64,000 nucleotides of DNA from Shimia sp. SK013 (lineage in GTDB: Bacteria; Pseudomonadota; Alphaproteobacteria; Rhodobacterales; Rhodobacteraceae), in the NCBI RefSeq assembly GCF_001292625.1, contig NZ_LAJH01000005.1:184228-248227 (forward strand), given 5' to 3'. The notes below the pieces were generated by a model. The model had not been told where the DNA came from. It saw nothing but the letters and a program-made list of their open reading frames with translations, and searched no databases. Positions 26,795-36,717 of the stretch are shown here, piece after piece; position 1 is the stretch's first letter; each line of letters begins with the position of its first letter. A program made the translations under genes and the position numbers.

Positions 26795-28534
26795 TCAGGC
26801 GGATTTGAGCAGAGGCTGGGCCGCATGGCTGGTTTTTGGTGAAGCGGTCCGATTGGTTGCCGAAGGGCGGAAGCTTGCCACCAATTCCCCAAGTTCTCGC
26901 GCGGCCGTTTGCAAAGCACGTCCCTGGTCGCTGGAGCGTTCCACCAGTCCAGCGTTTTGTTGTGTGACCCGATCGAGATCCATCACACCTGCGTTGATCT
27001 CGGTGATCGCAGAAGCCTGATCGCGCGAGCTTTCGGCAATCTGCGCGGCCAGCTTGCTAACGTCTTGTATCTTTTTAGTAATTTCTTCGATGGCTTGGCC
27101 AGCTTTGTCGACAAGGTTCACGCCGACCTGCACCTGATCGGCCGATGTTTCGATCAACCCTTTGATTTCGCTGGCGCTGGTTGCTGAGCGCAGCGCCAAC
27201 GAGCGGACTTCGGAGGCTACGACGGCAAACCCACGACCACTGTCCCCGGCGCGGGCGGCTTCGACACCGGCATTGAGCGCAAGAAGGTTGGTTTGGAATG
27301 AGATGTCTTCGATCAAGCCGTTGATTTCGCTAATTTTCACCGCACTGTCTTTGATGTCCTGCATCGCTTCGATCGCGGATTTTACGATCTCACTACCACG
27401 CACGGCTTCGGTTTTTGTGTTGCCGACTGTACGTTCAACAAGCTTTGTCTGATCAGACGCCGATTGGACGCCATCTGTGATTTGGCTGATGGCCGCAGCG
27501 GTTTCCTCAAGCGTTGCAGCTTGGTTTTCCGTGCGTTTCGCTAGGTCATGAGTGCCTTTTGCCATTTGACCGGTTTCGTCTTCGATTTCGGAGATTGTGC
27601 CCAAGACACGGCCGATGACATCATCCAGAGCCGCCGCCGTCTTGTTAAAGTCCGCGCGCAGCATTTCGTAGTCCGATTGGAATTCGGTGGCAATGCGATA
27701 GCTCAACTGACCTTTCGCCAATTGGTTCAAACCCTCGGCCAACTCAGAAACAACTTCGGCTTGTTCGCGGGCGTCCTCATGGGATTTTTCTTCGAGTGCC
27801 TTGTTTTCCTTGATGGTTTCGGAAAACGCGGCGACGGCACGCGCGAGGCGTCCAAGTTCGTCTTTGCGGTTGATTTCAGGAACTTCAGAGCTCGTGTCGC
27901 CTTCGCGCAGTGTGCTGATACGTTCGACAATCCGCGCCAGAGGCCGTGTCACGCCAGAGGCCGCTACATACACAATGCCGGAAATCAGCAAGCAGATGAT
28001 CGTGACTGCGAAAGCTGATTGGGTATAGAGGGAGTTAACCACTGCAGCGATCACGCCGCCGTTAAAGCCCATCACCATTGTGGCGACGACCGTACCGTCA
28101 GAATGGTGAATCGGGAATTTCACGTATTCTACGCCGTTTGACACGAGATGCGTTGATGTGGCTTCGGTGGCAAGAATTTCCGCAACACCTGCGTCCCAAC
28201 CTTCGGGGTTGGTGCCCTCGACAGCCAATTCGGCAAAGACTTCGCCGTCCACGAACACTTTGGCAAAAAGAGCATTCTTCATTTCGCTCACACCGCCAAT
28301 CGCGCCGCTGACGCCTTCTGCGTTGAAATCCCAAACTGCAGCAGCAACAGGAGACTCAAGGAAGGTTTGGGCCAAAGTCACTTCGTTTTCAAAAGCTTTC
28401 ACCAAGGTGGAGCTTTGCTTGGTCACCCAAAACACGGTCGTGGCAACAAAGGCGACCAGAATGCAGGCCACGATCGGCAGCAATAGTCGTGACATTATCG
28501 AAAGTCCAAAGGACCGTTTTTTCTCAGCGTTCAT
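26795..28534 (-). CDS. Methyl-accepting chemotaxis protein
   Basis: A 579-residue chemoreceptor. A membrane helix at about 14-36 and another at about 175-198 bracket a periplasmic domain of roughly 140 residues containing the motif AAAVWDFNAEGV. A HAMP domain follows (200-255) and then the long helical signalling domain. Its conserved tip reads LLALNAGVEAARAGDSGRGFAVVASEVRSLA. No CheR-binding pentapeptide is visible at the C-terminus. It is a lone receptor without che genes in the window. The ligand cannot be predicted. Confidence 0.92.
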   Translation of the reverse strand: MNAEKKRSFGLSIMSRLLLPIVACILVAFVATTVFWVTKQSSTLVKAFENEVTLAQTFLESPVAAAVWDFNAEGVSGAIGGVSEMKNALFAKVFVDGEVFAELAVEGTNPEGWDAGVAEILATEATSTHLVSNGVEYVKFPIHHSDGTVVATMVMGFNGGVIAAVVNSLYTQSAFAVTIICLLISGIVYVAASGVTRPLARIVERISTLREGDTSSEVPEINRKDELGRLARAVAAFSETIKENKALEEKSHEDAREQAEVVSELAEGLNQLAKGQLSYRIATEFQSDYEMLRADFNKTAAALDDVIGRVLGTISEIEDETGQMAKGTHDLAKRTENQAATLEETAAAISQITDGVQSASDQTKLVERTVGNTKTEAVRGSEIVKSAIEAMQDIKDSAVKISEINGLIEDISFQTNLLALNAGVEAARAGDSGRGFAVVASEVRSLALRSATSASEIKGLIETSADQVQVGVNLVDKAGQAIEEITKKIQDVSKLAAQIAESSRDQASAITEINAGVMDLDRVTQQNAGLVERSSDQGRALQTAARELGELVASFRPSATNRTASPKTSHAAQPLLKSA

Positions 28535-29059
28535 TCCGTGCTCCGATTAGACGGTGACCAATTCCTTGGCTGGCCTATTGTGTTGCGCCAGTTCAATGGC
28601 GCGTCTTGATTTGGTTCATCCCGCAGTCAGCCCACATTGCGCGCGCCTCATGCAGCGGTGTCCTGAGCAGCGATGGATAGCCTCTGGGACAGATGTTTCT
28701 AATCCTTCGACGCAAGTTCCTGTCGATACGGACGCGTTTTGCTTGCAGTTGGCGACGCGTGCCCAAAAGACTCAGTTGTGCTGTGAAGTCTCTGAAGTCG
28801 AAGTGTTTGTATGCGTCCCGCGTTAATAGAGGCTTACTGAAGAACGGACGGTACCAGCCGCCTTTTCGGAGAGGGCATGGTGGCGCGTCGCGCATTGCGC
28901 ATCCAATTGAGGTGTGATTGGCGACGCACTTGCGACGTTGGGTCAAAAATCAGACGTTTTGGCAGAATGAATTGCACCGCCGGCACCGAGCGGTAGAGCA
29001 TAGGGCAACAGAAGCGTATGCCCGCGGGCAGCACGGTTCGCAGTCAAAGGAAAGCTAAG
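28535..29059. other. Gap of about 525 bases without a supported gene
   Basis: Open frames of 70-117 codons occur on both strands, but none has a ribosome site and recognisable features together. This gap holds the promoters of the chemoreceptor (left) and the flavin oxidoreductase (right). I see no repeats or RNA gene. Confidence 0.5.
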
Positions 29060-30169
29060 ATGAGCCGCCAAGATATCCTGTTCACGCCTGTTGATCTGGG
29101 CAAATTGCAAGTGAAGAACCGCGTCGCGATGGCGCCGATGACACGCATGTATTCGCCCGGCAACGTTCCGAATTCCAAAAACATCGCGTACTACAAGGCG
29201 CGGGCTGAAGGAGGCGTGGGTCTGATCATCACAGAAGGCACATTTGTTGGTCACAAAGCGGCAATCGCCTATCCGAATGTGCCAGCCTTTTCTGGTGAGG
29301 ATTCGCTGTCAGGCTGGAAAAAAGTCGTCGACGCGGTGCATGGCGCGGGTGGCAAAATTGCCCCGCAGTTGTGGCACGTCGGAGGTATCCGTCGCCCCGG
29401 TGTGAACCCGGGCGGCGATGAGCCGGGCCACAGCCCGAGCGGCATGGCCAAGCCGGGCAAAGTCACCGGTCACGCGATGGAGCAGCTCGACATTGACGAA
29501 GTGATTGCTGCCTTTGCCCGAGCCGCGGCTGATGCCAAGGAGATTGGGTTTGACGCGATCGAATTGCACGGCGCGCATGGCTATTTGATCGACCAGTTTT
29601 TTTGGGACGGCACCAATGTGCGTGAAGACGCCTATGGCGGCGATTTGGCTGGTCGATCCAAGTTTGCGCTGGAACTGGTGAAGGCCGTCCGCGCGGCCGT
29701 CGGTGAAGAATTCCCGATCATCTTCCGCTTTTCGCAGTGGAAACAGCAGGATTACAGCGCCCGTCTGTGCGAGACGCCGGAAGAGTTGGAAGGGTTCGTC
29801 AAGCCGCTGGCAGATGCCGGTGTGGACATCTTCCATTGCTCGACCCGCCGCTTTTGGGAGCCGGAGTTTGAGGGCAGTGACCTGAACCTTGCGGGTTGGA
29901 CACGCAAATTGACAGGCAAGCCGACAATAACGGTGGGCAGCGTTGGCCTCAATCAAGACTTCCTGCCGGAAAGCGGTATGGCTGATTTCAACGCGGCGGA
30001 ACCTGCGAGCATCGACAACCTGCTGGAGCGGTTTGAGAAAGATGAGTTCGACATGGTCGCGGTTGGCCGTGCGCTGATAGCGAACCCGGATTGGGCCAAT
30101 CAGGTGCAAGACGGCAAGTTTGCCGATCTGGCGCCCTATGAGAAAGACATGCTGCAAAAGCTTGTCTGA
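29060..30169 (+). CDS. Old Yellow Enzyme-type NADH:flavin oxidoreductase
   Basis: A 369-residue TIM-barrel FMN enzyme: APMTRMYSPG near the N-terminus, the proton-relay HGAHGYLIDQFF and NVREDAYGGDLAGRSKFALELV, and a C-terminal VGRALIANPDW FMN phosphate-binding segment. These enzymes reduce activated C=C bonds or nitro groups using NAD(P)H. The start is the ATG at 29060 after AAAGGAAAG; the 14 upstream codons in frame lack a ribosome site. It appears to be a single-gene unit with its own terminator. The substrate is unknown. Confidence 0.92.
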   Translation: MSRQDILFTPVDLGKLQVKNRVAMAPMTRMYSPGNVPNSKNIAYYKARAEGGVGLIITEGTFVGHKAAIAYPNVPAFSGEDSLSGWKKVVDAVHGAGGKIAPQLWHVGGIRRPGVNPGGDEPGHSPSGMAKPGKVTGHAMEQLDIDEVIAAFARAAADAKEIGFDAIELHGAHGYLIDQFFWDGTNVREDAYGGDLAGRSKFALELVKAVRAAVGEEFPIIFRFSQWKQQDYSARLCETPEELEGFVKPLADAGVDIFHCSTRRFWEPEFEGSDLNLAGWTRKLTGKPTITVGSVGLNQDFLPESGMADFNAAEPASIDNLLERFEKDEFDMVAVGRALIANPDWANQVQDGKFADLAPYEKDMLQKLV

Positions 30170-30192
30170 CCGTAAGCGACATCTTCAAGCTA

Positions 30193-30219
30193 AGGCCATG
30201 CATTGCATGGCCTTTTTTT
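30193..30219 (+). terminator. Rho-independent terminator of the OYE gene
   Basis: AGGCCATGC at 30193-30201 pairs with GCATGGCCT at 30205-30213, followed by seven T. It starts 24 bases past the stop. Confidence 0.9.
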
Positions 30220-30368
30220 GTGGCTTGGTGGATGTGGTTGGCAATCTTGCGCGGCTGACGCCCATTGGGTGTTGTTTGCACCTGCATAAGCGGACTAAAA
30301 GGCGATAACCCCATCATGCGATCAGGGTTGCGGGCAGGGCCCGTTCAACCCGAGACAAGGAGATCAAC

Positions 30369-31313
30369 GTGGCGAGCGTTTTGAACCAATTGAGAGAGAT
30401 GACCGTGGTTGTCGCCGATACCGGCGAAGTCGAGGCCGTCAAAACATATCAGCCGGTGGATTGCACCACCAACCCGTCGCTGGTGCTGGCGGCCTTGAGC
30501 GATGCCGGTTCCGCAGAGATGGTTACGGCTGAGATCGAAAAGGGTCGCGCTGGCGGCTTGTCGGCAGAGCAAGTGGCCGATGCGCTGACTGTGGCTGTAG
30601 GCGCGCGCCTGACGGCCTTGGTGCCGGGTCGGGTGTCGACCGAAGTCGATGCCTGCCTGTCGTTTGACACGGACGCGTCGGTAAAACGCGCACAGGCGAT
30701 CATTGCGGATTACGCCGAGCGCGGCATTGGCAAAGAGCGCATCTTGATCAAGCTGGCTTCGACTTGGGAGGGTATCCGCGCGGCGGAAATCCTTCAGGAT
30801 CAAGGTATTGACTGCAACCTGACGTTGCTCTTCAGCATGGCGCAAGCGGTGGCGTGTGCGGATGCCAAGGCGTTCCTGATCTCGCCATTCGTGGGCCGTA
30901 TCACCGATTGGTACAAAGCGGCAGAAGGCGTGGAAAGCTATGCGCCGAATGACGATCCAGGCGTGAAATCTGTGCGCGGCATCTATGACTATTACAAGTC
31001 CAACGGCATCAACACCGTTGTGATGGGGGCGTCGTTCCGCAATGTGGATCAGATCAAAGCCCTGGCGGGTTGTGACAACCTGACAATTGCGCCGGCATTG
31101 CTGGATGCGCTGGAAAGTGAAGAAGCAGAGTTGCCACGCGTGCTGTCGCCTGAGACCGCAAGCGGTGTTGCGCCGGTCACGATGGACGAGGCGATCTTCC
31201 GTTGGGAGATGAACCAGGACCCGATGGCGACCGAAAAACTGGCCGAAGGCATCCGCAAGTTTGACGTCGACCACAAGAAACTGATCGCTATGGTTTCGGA
31301 GCGTTTGCAGTAA
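30369..31313 (+). CDS. tal: Transaldolase
   Basis: A 314-residue TalB-type transaldolase. The Schiff-base Lys128 lies in ILIKLASTWEGI, and the family motif DCTTNPSLVLAA is near residue 31. SPFVGRITDWYK and MGASFRNVDQIKALAGCDNLTIAP complete the barrel. It moves a dihydroxyacetone unit between sugar phosphates in the non-oxidative pentose phosphate pathway. It starts at GTG (30369), six bases after AAGGAG. No other pathway genes adjoin. Confidence 0.96.
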   Translation: MASVLNQLREMTVVVADTGEVEAVKTYQPVDCTTNPSLVLAALSDAGSAEMVTAEIEKGRAGGLSAEQVADALTVAVGARLTALVPGRVSTEVDACLSFDTDASVKRAQAIIADYAERGIGKERILIKLASTWEGIRAAEILQDQGIDCNLTLLFSMAQAVACADAKAFLISPFVGRITDWYKAAEGVESYAPNDDPGVKSVRGIYDYYKSNGINTVVMGASFRNVDQIKALAGCDNLTIAPALLDALESEEAELPRVLSPETASGVAPVTMDEAIFRWEMNQDPMATEKLAEGIRKFDVDHKKLIAMVSERLQ

Positions 31314-31394
31314 GCTGCAATGCGTCGGTATCGCGTCGGTATTGCGTAGGTGCCGATTTGACGCCGTATTAGGCCCGATCCGAGAAGAAAATGG

Positions 31395-31428
31395 ACGGCA
31401 ATCGCAGGGATGCGGTTGCCGTTTTTTT
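31395..31428 (+). terminator. Rho-independent terminator of transaldolase
   Basis: ACGGCAATCGC (31395-31405) pairs with GCGGTTGCCGT (31412-31422) with one G-T pair, followed by seven T. Confidence 0.88.
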
Positions 31429-31796
31429 GGGGGGCGGGAACGCACGAGTTGCGCTTGCAAAGGCGTCTTGCATTGAGATCGGTGTCTCGGGTTTTGCGTC
31501 CAGCCGTTCGGCAGCGGTGCGAAGGAAGAGGGGTTGGCAAAGCGTTGAGCGGCCCAAACCGGACCTTTGCCCAGTCGTCTTTACTGTGCCGCAGCTTCCT
31601 GAAAGCAGACGTTGGTTATTCCCGCAGCATTTTACGGGCCCAGATGGTAGCCACGCGGACTTTGCTCTCACTCACCACAAAGTTGGACCATAGCAATGCA
31701 ACAATCCAGATGAGCCAAACTCTCTTTTAGCTTCAGCCGCCTTTGGATCCAAAAACCTGACGACGGACGCGGCTACACGACGATGCTAAACAGTTT
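31429..31796. other. Gap of about 370 bases without a supported gene
   Basis: Open frames of about 100 codons exist on both strands, but they overlap each other and match no family I know. Base composition changes toward the AT-rich DUF1415 gene at its right edge, so this may include a junction of transferred DNA. Confidence 0.4.
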
Positions 31797-32468
31797 TTAC
31801 GTGCCCCAGGGGCAGAGTGCCTCGACCTGTCGACGACCAAGTTTATTCAATGTTTCTATGTTATCCATATAGATCTTCTGGGGATCCAAAACGTGAGCAA
31901 GGACTTTAGTCATCTGATCTTGACGCAGAAGATGTATGGTTGGATAGGGCGAACGATTGGTAAAGTGACTAAGGTCGTCTGCCGCCACACCCTCAAATTG
32001 ATATTGAGGATGAAATGATGCCAATTGCACATGCTCTGTCAGTTCTGCTTGCTCCAATAGCTGCTGAAACCAATCGAGCAAGTCGAGGTAATCATCGAAC
32101 TCTTCTAGACCTTGGGTAAACATGAGCAGGCTAGTGGCAACGTCTTTTTCGTTGGACCCAAGCAGGCGCTGTAATTCCTTCACATAGAACTGCTTTAGTT
32201 GTGCATCGGTGGTGGCTTCACATACGGCATAATACACTTGGTCTCGGGCTATGACGCTAGAGGAAAATGGGCATAGATTTAATCCTACTACCATTTGTTC
32301 AAGCCATCGACGGGTGTTTTTGACCACGTCTTGATGAGCTATCGGTAGCGTTTTGAGGTCAAACTTATCGATGCGATAGATCCTTCTTTGTTTGAATAGC
32401 TTAAAGAATATTTTGCCTATATTCCGATTTGTTTGCAAAAACCAAGACCATCGACTTGGCGCAGTCAC
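31797..32468 (-). CDS. DUF1415 family protein, likely acquired from outside
   Basis: A 223-residue frame. From about residue 46 it reads VVKNTRRWLEQMVVGLNLCPFS, the signature of the DUF1415 family (function unknown). NRSPYPTIHLLRQDQM and the terminal GRRQVEALCPWG also fit. The family is best known from gammaproteobacteria. The gene is visibly more AT-rich than its neighbours and uses codons rare around it, which suggests transfer. The first 45 residues, from a GTG at 32468, are Lys/Arg-rich and not part of the domain; the true start may be a GTG in the VVKN segment, and no good ribosome site is seen. Confidence 0.75.
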   Translation of the reverse strand: MTAPSRWSWFLQTNRNIGKIFFKLFKQRRIYRIDKFDLKTLPIAHQDVVKNTRRWLEQMVVGLNLCPFSSSVIARDQVYYAVCEATTDAQLKQFYVKELQRLLGSNEKDVATSLLMFTQGLEEFDDYLDLLDWFQQLLEQAELTEHVQLASFHPQYQFEGVAADDLSHFTNRSPYPTIHLLRQDQMTKVLAHVLDPQKIYMDNIETLNKLGRRQVEALCPWGT

Positions 32469-32768
32469 AACCGTCTGTGTACCTGACTATAAGCCTCTCA
32501 TTGTACGTCGAGACTCCCATGGGCTGTAAAAGTTTCTGACGAACATCGATGAATTTCCGAATTGTGATCCTAAGGTCCGCTTAGCCCTATACCATTGGCA
32601 AGCTTCCCGCCCAACACGTCGCTTGGTCACGTCCAGTTCGGGTTGAGAGCCGCCGTTGAGGGGCGCGAGGTCATGGCGGCTTCGCGCGCAAAATAGGTTC
32701 AGATTGCGGACATGTTTTGGCGGGCTGGCCCGGTGGAGTGTTTTCCGCTCCGGGCCAGCGGCGGTGCG
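32469..32768. other. Gap between DUF1415 and ribH
   Basis: No gene is supported. A stem (GCTGGCCCGG at 32724-32733, inverted at 32750-32759) lies ten bases past the ribH stop and may mark the 3' end of that message, though a T-run is lacking. Confidence 0.45.
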
Positions 32769-33242
32769 TTAGGCGGCAGAAGCTATGGTTGATTTCTGCT
32801 TCAACTGCGCATGGAGCTCGACGATCTGCACGGCGGCGTTCGCGGCCTCGCAGCCCTTTTTCACAAAGTGATCGTGATAAAAGGTCATGTGTTCTTCAGA
32901 CGGCTGAAAATGATGCGGAGTCAGCGAGACCGACAGCACCGGCACTCCGGTTTTTTGACCAGCCTCCATAAGGCCGGTGACCACGGCCTGGGCCACGAAA
33001 TCATGGCGGTAGATGCCACCGTCCACCACAAGCGCGGCGGCGGCGATGGCGGCGTAGTCGCCAGTTTCGGCCAGCTTTTGCGCCAAGAGCGGCATTTCAA
33101 ACGCGCCGGGCACGTCAAAAACGTCTACGTCAGCGGTCACGCCAAGTTCGGCCAGTTGGGCTGTGAAGCCTGCATAAGCCTGATCAACGATATCAGCGTG
33201 CCAGCGCGCCTTGATGAAGGCAAATTTAGGGGATTTTGTCAT
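32769..33242 (-). CDS. ribH: 6,7-dimethyl-8-ribityllumazine synthase
   Basis: A 157-residue lumazine synthase that condenses the pyrimidine intermediate with dihydroxybutanone phosphate in riboflavin synthesis. FDVPGAFEMP and the SLTPHHFQPSEEHMTFYHDHF stretch resemble the type II enzymes of Brucella and Mesorhizobium rather than the usual icosahedral type. The start follows AAAGGATC. It stands apart from other rib genes and is preceded by an FMN riboswitch, so a second, flavin-repressed copy is likely; whether another copy exists cannot be seen here. Confidence 0.92.
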   Translation of the reverse strand: MTKSPKFAFIKARWHADIVDQAYAGFTAQLAELGVTADVDVFDVPGAFEMPLLAQKLAETGDYAAIAAAALVVDGGIYRHDFVAQAVVTGLMEAGQKTGVPVLSVSLTPHHFQPSEEHMTFYHDHFVKKGCEAANAAVQIVELHAQLKQKSTIASAA

Positions 33243-33314
33243 TGCTCTGATCCTTTCTCAAACGACAAGATCCCAGAGCGCACAGAAAGCGCAGGCCATG
33301 CGGCCCGTTCCTCC

Positions 33315-33436
<122 letters not shown>

Positions 33437-33602
33437 ATGTGGTTCTAAATCCTGTTGCGTGGTGGCGTCAAAAGGAATTGTCGGAACTGACGCAACGGTG
33501 GTTTTTGTCCGTTATTTTATTTGAGGCTCGAAATAATACTTGGCGCGGCGCGGAAAGCTTGGTTGAGTTGACGCTAATACTTGGCTTTGGGAGGAGCGCG
33601 GC

Positions 33603-35216
33603 ATGACACAGATCGAAAACCCGATCCTGAGAGGGTTTCATCCCGACCCATCGATTTGTCGTGTTGGGGATGACTACTATATCGCGACCTCGACGTTTGA
33701 GTGGTATCCCGGTGTGCAAATCAGCCATTCGCGCGATCTGGTGCATTGGCGCACGCTGAGCCAGCCATTGCGGAGGGCAGAGCAGCTTGATTTGCGGGGC
33801 AATCCCGACAGCTGCGGTGTCTGGGCGCCGGCGCTGTCTTATGCGGATGGGATGTTCTGGCTGATTTATACGGACGTCAAACGGCTGGATGGCAATTTCA
33901 AGGACGCTCATAACTATCTGGTGACGGCTCCCAGTATTGAGGGGCCGTGGAGCGATCCGGTCTATCTGAACTCCAGCGGGTTTGACCCGTCGCTGTTTCA
34001 CGATGCCGATGGTAAAAAGTATCTGGTGAACATGGTGTGGAACCATTTGGCGACCATGGGCAATTCAGACCGGCGGGGCGCGCCGTTTTTTGCAGGGATT
34101 TTGTTGCAGGAGTATTCCGTTGAAGAGGCGTGCCTGGTGGGGGAGATCACCAACATCTATCCCGGAACCGATCTGGGCCTGACCGAGGCGCCGCATCTGT
34201 TTTCCAAGAACGGGTATTACTATTTGATCACGGCAGAGGGTGGCACAGGCTATGAACACGCGGTGACCTATGCGCGGTCCAAAGATTTGCGCGGACCTTA
34301 TGAAACCCACCCCAACAAGCATCTTTTGACGGTGCGCGACAACGATGACAGTCCGCTGCAGCGCACGGGGCATGGGCAATATGTCGAATTGCCGGATGGG
34401 ACGCCTTGGCACACCTATTTGTGCACGCGCCCCCTAGAAGGGCGGCGGTCCCAGATGGGACGCGAGAGCGGGATTGCGCGGTGTGAATGGCGTGAAGACG
34501 ACTGGTTGTATCTGGCCAACGGGGGGATGGAGCCGAGTCTGGTCGAGGATGCGCCCGCGTTGGCACCGCATCCGTGGCCCGATGTGCCGGCGCGGTTTGA
34601 TTTTGCCGAGCAGACGGAATTGCCACCGCAATTGCAGTGGCTCCGCAGTCCGGACACTGCGCGATTGTTTGAGCTGCGCGAAGATGCGTTGCGGCTGTTT
34701 GGGCGCGAGTCGATCGGGGCGTGGTTTGAGCAGGCCTTGGTGGCGGCGCGCCAAACGGAATGGGTGTGTGCGGCGGAGACCGAATTGGCGTTTGCGCCCG
34801 ATAGCTATCAGCAGATGGCGGGGCTGGTGGCGTATTATAACCGGACGCAGTTTCACTATTTGGCGATGACAATGGATCCGGACACAGGTGGACGGGCGCT
34901 GACGATTTTGTCCTGCGCAGACTGGCCAGAGGGGCGGTTGACCTATCCGGTTGGCGAGCTGATCGCGCTGCCGGATCAAGGCACGGTTCGGATGCGGATT
35001 GAGATCGACCACGCGGATTTGCGGTTCTTTTACGCCGTCGGCGACGGCGATTTTCAGAGCATTGGTCCGGTGCTGGACGCGTCGATCCTTTCGGACGAAG
35101 GCGTGCGCGGGGAGCATTCAAATTTCACCGGCAACTTTGTCGGCGTTGCCGCGCAGGATTTGACCGGCCGCGCGAAGGCCGCGGATTTTGCCTATCTTGA
35201 GGTGAAGAACGGGTGA
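33603..35216 (+). CDS. Glycoside hydrolase family 43 beta-xylosidase
   Basis: A 537-residue protein of the GH43 XynB type. The five-bladed propeller carries the base D15 (HPDPSI), the pKa-tuning D128 (SGFDPSLF) and the acid E195 (LTEAPHLF). A C-terminal beta-sandwich domain (about residues 320-535) closes the active site. It hydrolyses short xylo-oligosaccharides to xylose. There is no signal peptide, so it should be cytoplasmic, but no sugar transporter or xylose genes adjoin it. The start follows GGAGGAGCG. Confidence 0.93.
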   Translation: MTQIENPILRGFHPDPSICRVGDDYYIATSTFEWYPGVQISHSRDLVHWRTLSQPLRRAEQLDLRGNPDSCGVWAPALSYADGMFWLIYTDVKRLDGNFKDAHNYLVTAPSIEGPWSDPVYLNSSGFDPSLFHDADGKKYLVNMVWNHLATMGNSDRRGAPFFAGILLQEYSVEEACLVGEITNIYPGTDLGLTEAPHLFSKNGYYYLITAEGGTGYEHAVTYARSKDLRGPYETHPNKHLLTVRDNDDSPLQRTGHGQYVELPDGTPWHTYLCTRPLEGRRSQMGRESGIARCEWREDDWLYLANGGMEPSLVEDAPALAPHPWPDVPARFDFAEQTELPPQLQWLRSPDTARLFELREDALRLFGRESIGAWFEQALVAARQTEWVCAAETELAFAPDSYQQMAGLVAYYNRTQFHYLAMTMDPDTGGRALTILSCADWPEGRLTYPVGELIALPDQGTVRMRIEIDHADLRFFYAVGDGDFQSIGPVLDASILSDEGVRGEHSNFTGNFVGVAAQDLTGRAKAADFAYLEVKNG

Positions 35217-35255
35217 GGAATGTCAAAGGGTGAGTGGCCCTTTGTCATTCGGGCT

Positions 35256-36251
35256 TTACGCGATGTCTAGCGTGACCGGAAAGTGGTCCGAAGCCCCCAG
35301 GAGGCTGGATTTCAACGGTTTGGCCGCGTCCAGTTGGTAGGGATTCCAGACCATTGCCGGAGCGCTGCCGGTCAGGGAGAAATGACTGGACGCCATTATA
35401 TGGTCGATAAGCGCATTGACCCTGTCGCCAGTGTAATTGTCGGTGAAGCGGGCTGTAGAGGGTTCCCAACCGTAGCGACCAAACTTGGGGCGGCCAATCG
35501 GGTACGACAGAAGCGTGGCGCGGTCAAAGACGTCCCCGAGGATGATTTCCACTGCACTGCGGCCAAAGCGGCTTTCATAAAAATCAAAGCCGGGGCCATC
35601 GTTGATGTCGCCCATGACGATGGTTGGCCGGTTGTCTTCGAGCCAGTCTTCGACGCGACGGCGGATCGAGCTGCATTCCGCAAAAAGCTTGCGGCGGTTT
35701 CGATCAGAGGTGCGGTCAAAGTTCAGCCGGTCCATGGCGGAAAAGATGCCTTTGGATTTGGCATGCGCCACGATCATCCAGAAATCAGCGCCGCCGTCTG
35801 CCCGCACGACCTTGGCCTCAAGCGGGGGGCGGTAGTGTTTGTAGACCTCTTTGATGCCATCCTGATCGCTGTCAATCTGGAACTGTTCTTTGAAGGGAGG
35901 GTTGGATTTGCTGCCCGCGCTGCCGCCAGCATCGTGGGTGACAGAGGCAACGGTGGGATCATAGAGCACAGCAATTTCTTGGCGACCGCCGGATGGAAAA
36001 CCGATCATCGCCTTGGATTGGCGCAGGCTTTTGGCGGCGGCGAAGCCCTCGAGCGCGGCAACCGTGCTGCGATTGCCGGTTGTGGTCGTGGTGTTGGGGC
36101 CTTCGGTGATGCCGATAACGTCGGGATCAATTGCGGTGAGCACGTCGGCGATGGCGTCGAATTTGGTGATGGCCTCGGCCGAGGTTTTCATCGTGTTGTC
36201 GTCGCTAAACCAGTCGTCGAACCATTCAATATTGTAAGACATTAGGCGCAT
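35256..36251 (-). CDS. Endonuclease/exonuclease/phosphatase family protein
   Basis: A 331-residue EEP-fold phosphodiesterase: SYNIEWFDDWF with the metal-binding Asn at the start, GITEGPNT with the metal-binding Glu, IVMGDINDGPG (GDxN) and SDHFPVTLDI (SDH) at the end. The substrate could be DNA, a phospholipid or another phosphodiester. The start is the ATG at 36251 after AAGGAA; seventeen upstream codons in frame have no ribosome site. It converges on the xylosidase gene, with a short stem (CAAAGGG/CCCTTTG, 35224-35244) between them. Confidence 0.88.
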   Translation of the reverse strand: MRLMSYNIEWFDDWFSDDNTMKTSAEAITKFDAIADVLTAIDPDVIGITEGPNTTTTTGNRSTVAALEGFAAAKSLRQSKAMIGFPSGGRQEIAVLYDPTVASVTHDAGGSAGSKSNPPFKEQFQIDSDQDGIKEVYKHYRPPLEAKVVRADGGADFWMIVAHAKSKGIFSAMDRLNFDRTSDRNRRKLFAECSSIRRRVEDWLEDNRPTIVMGDINDGPGFDFYESRFGRSAVEIILGDVFDRATLLSYPIGRPKFGRYGWEPSTARFTDNYTGDRVNALIDHIMASSHFSLTGSAPAMVWNPYQLDAAKPLKSSLLGASDHFPVTLDIA

Positions 36252-36717
36252 GGTGTTCCTTTCCGGATCTGAAAATGGATTGGGCAAAAATCTGGATGGC
36301 AATTATGGCGGTTGTTGTGGGGCGAAAATGCTCCCTATGAGAGCATATCACAAATTTGCAGGCGCGGGGACCATATCGCGAAGTGTCCGTCTGGTGGCAT
36401 AGTGCGCAAAAAATGATGGAACGCGTCTTTGTTGCAGTGTGCCTGCCCATGCACTTGCGTGGGGCAACAGCGGTTCCACTTTACGTATGAGGGCACGCCA
36501 AGTAGAAAAATCACGGGATACGCGTGGGCCGAAAAGGGGAGGGGGTACGGCAGCTTTGCCGCCCGCCGTGGTTGGCTTTGCCGCAATAAGGTCATAAACA
36601 GCCCTAATAAAGTCCAGAAGCGCCCAAAAACTTGTCCCATTTACCTTTCATTAACCTTTTCAATCACCGGCAGATTTCGAATGAGCCAATTGACGGCATC
36701 GGAGGTTAGGGGTTGCT
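36252..36717. other. Gap of about 465 bases with a small palindrome
   Basis: No gene is supported. ATGCTC-N7-GAGCAT at 36328-36346 lies about 77 bases upstream of the EEP gene and could be an operator. The right half should carry the promoter for the two membrane-protein genes that follow. Confidence 0.4.

Noticed and set aside
30345..31460. A 371-codon minus-strand frame opposite transaldolase
   Set aside because: Shadow of transaldolase; it runs across the terminator and has no domain.
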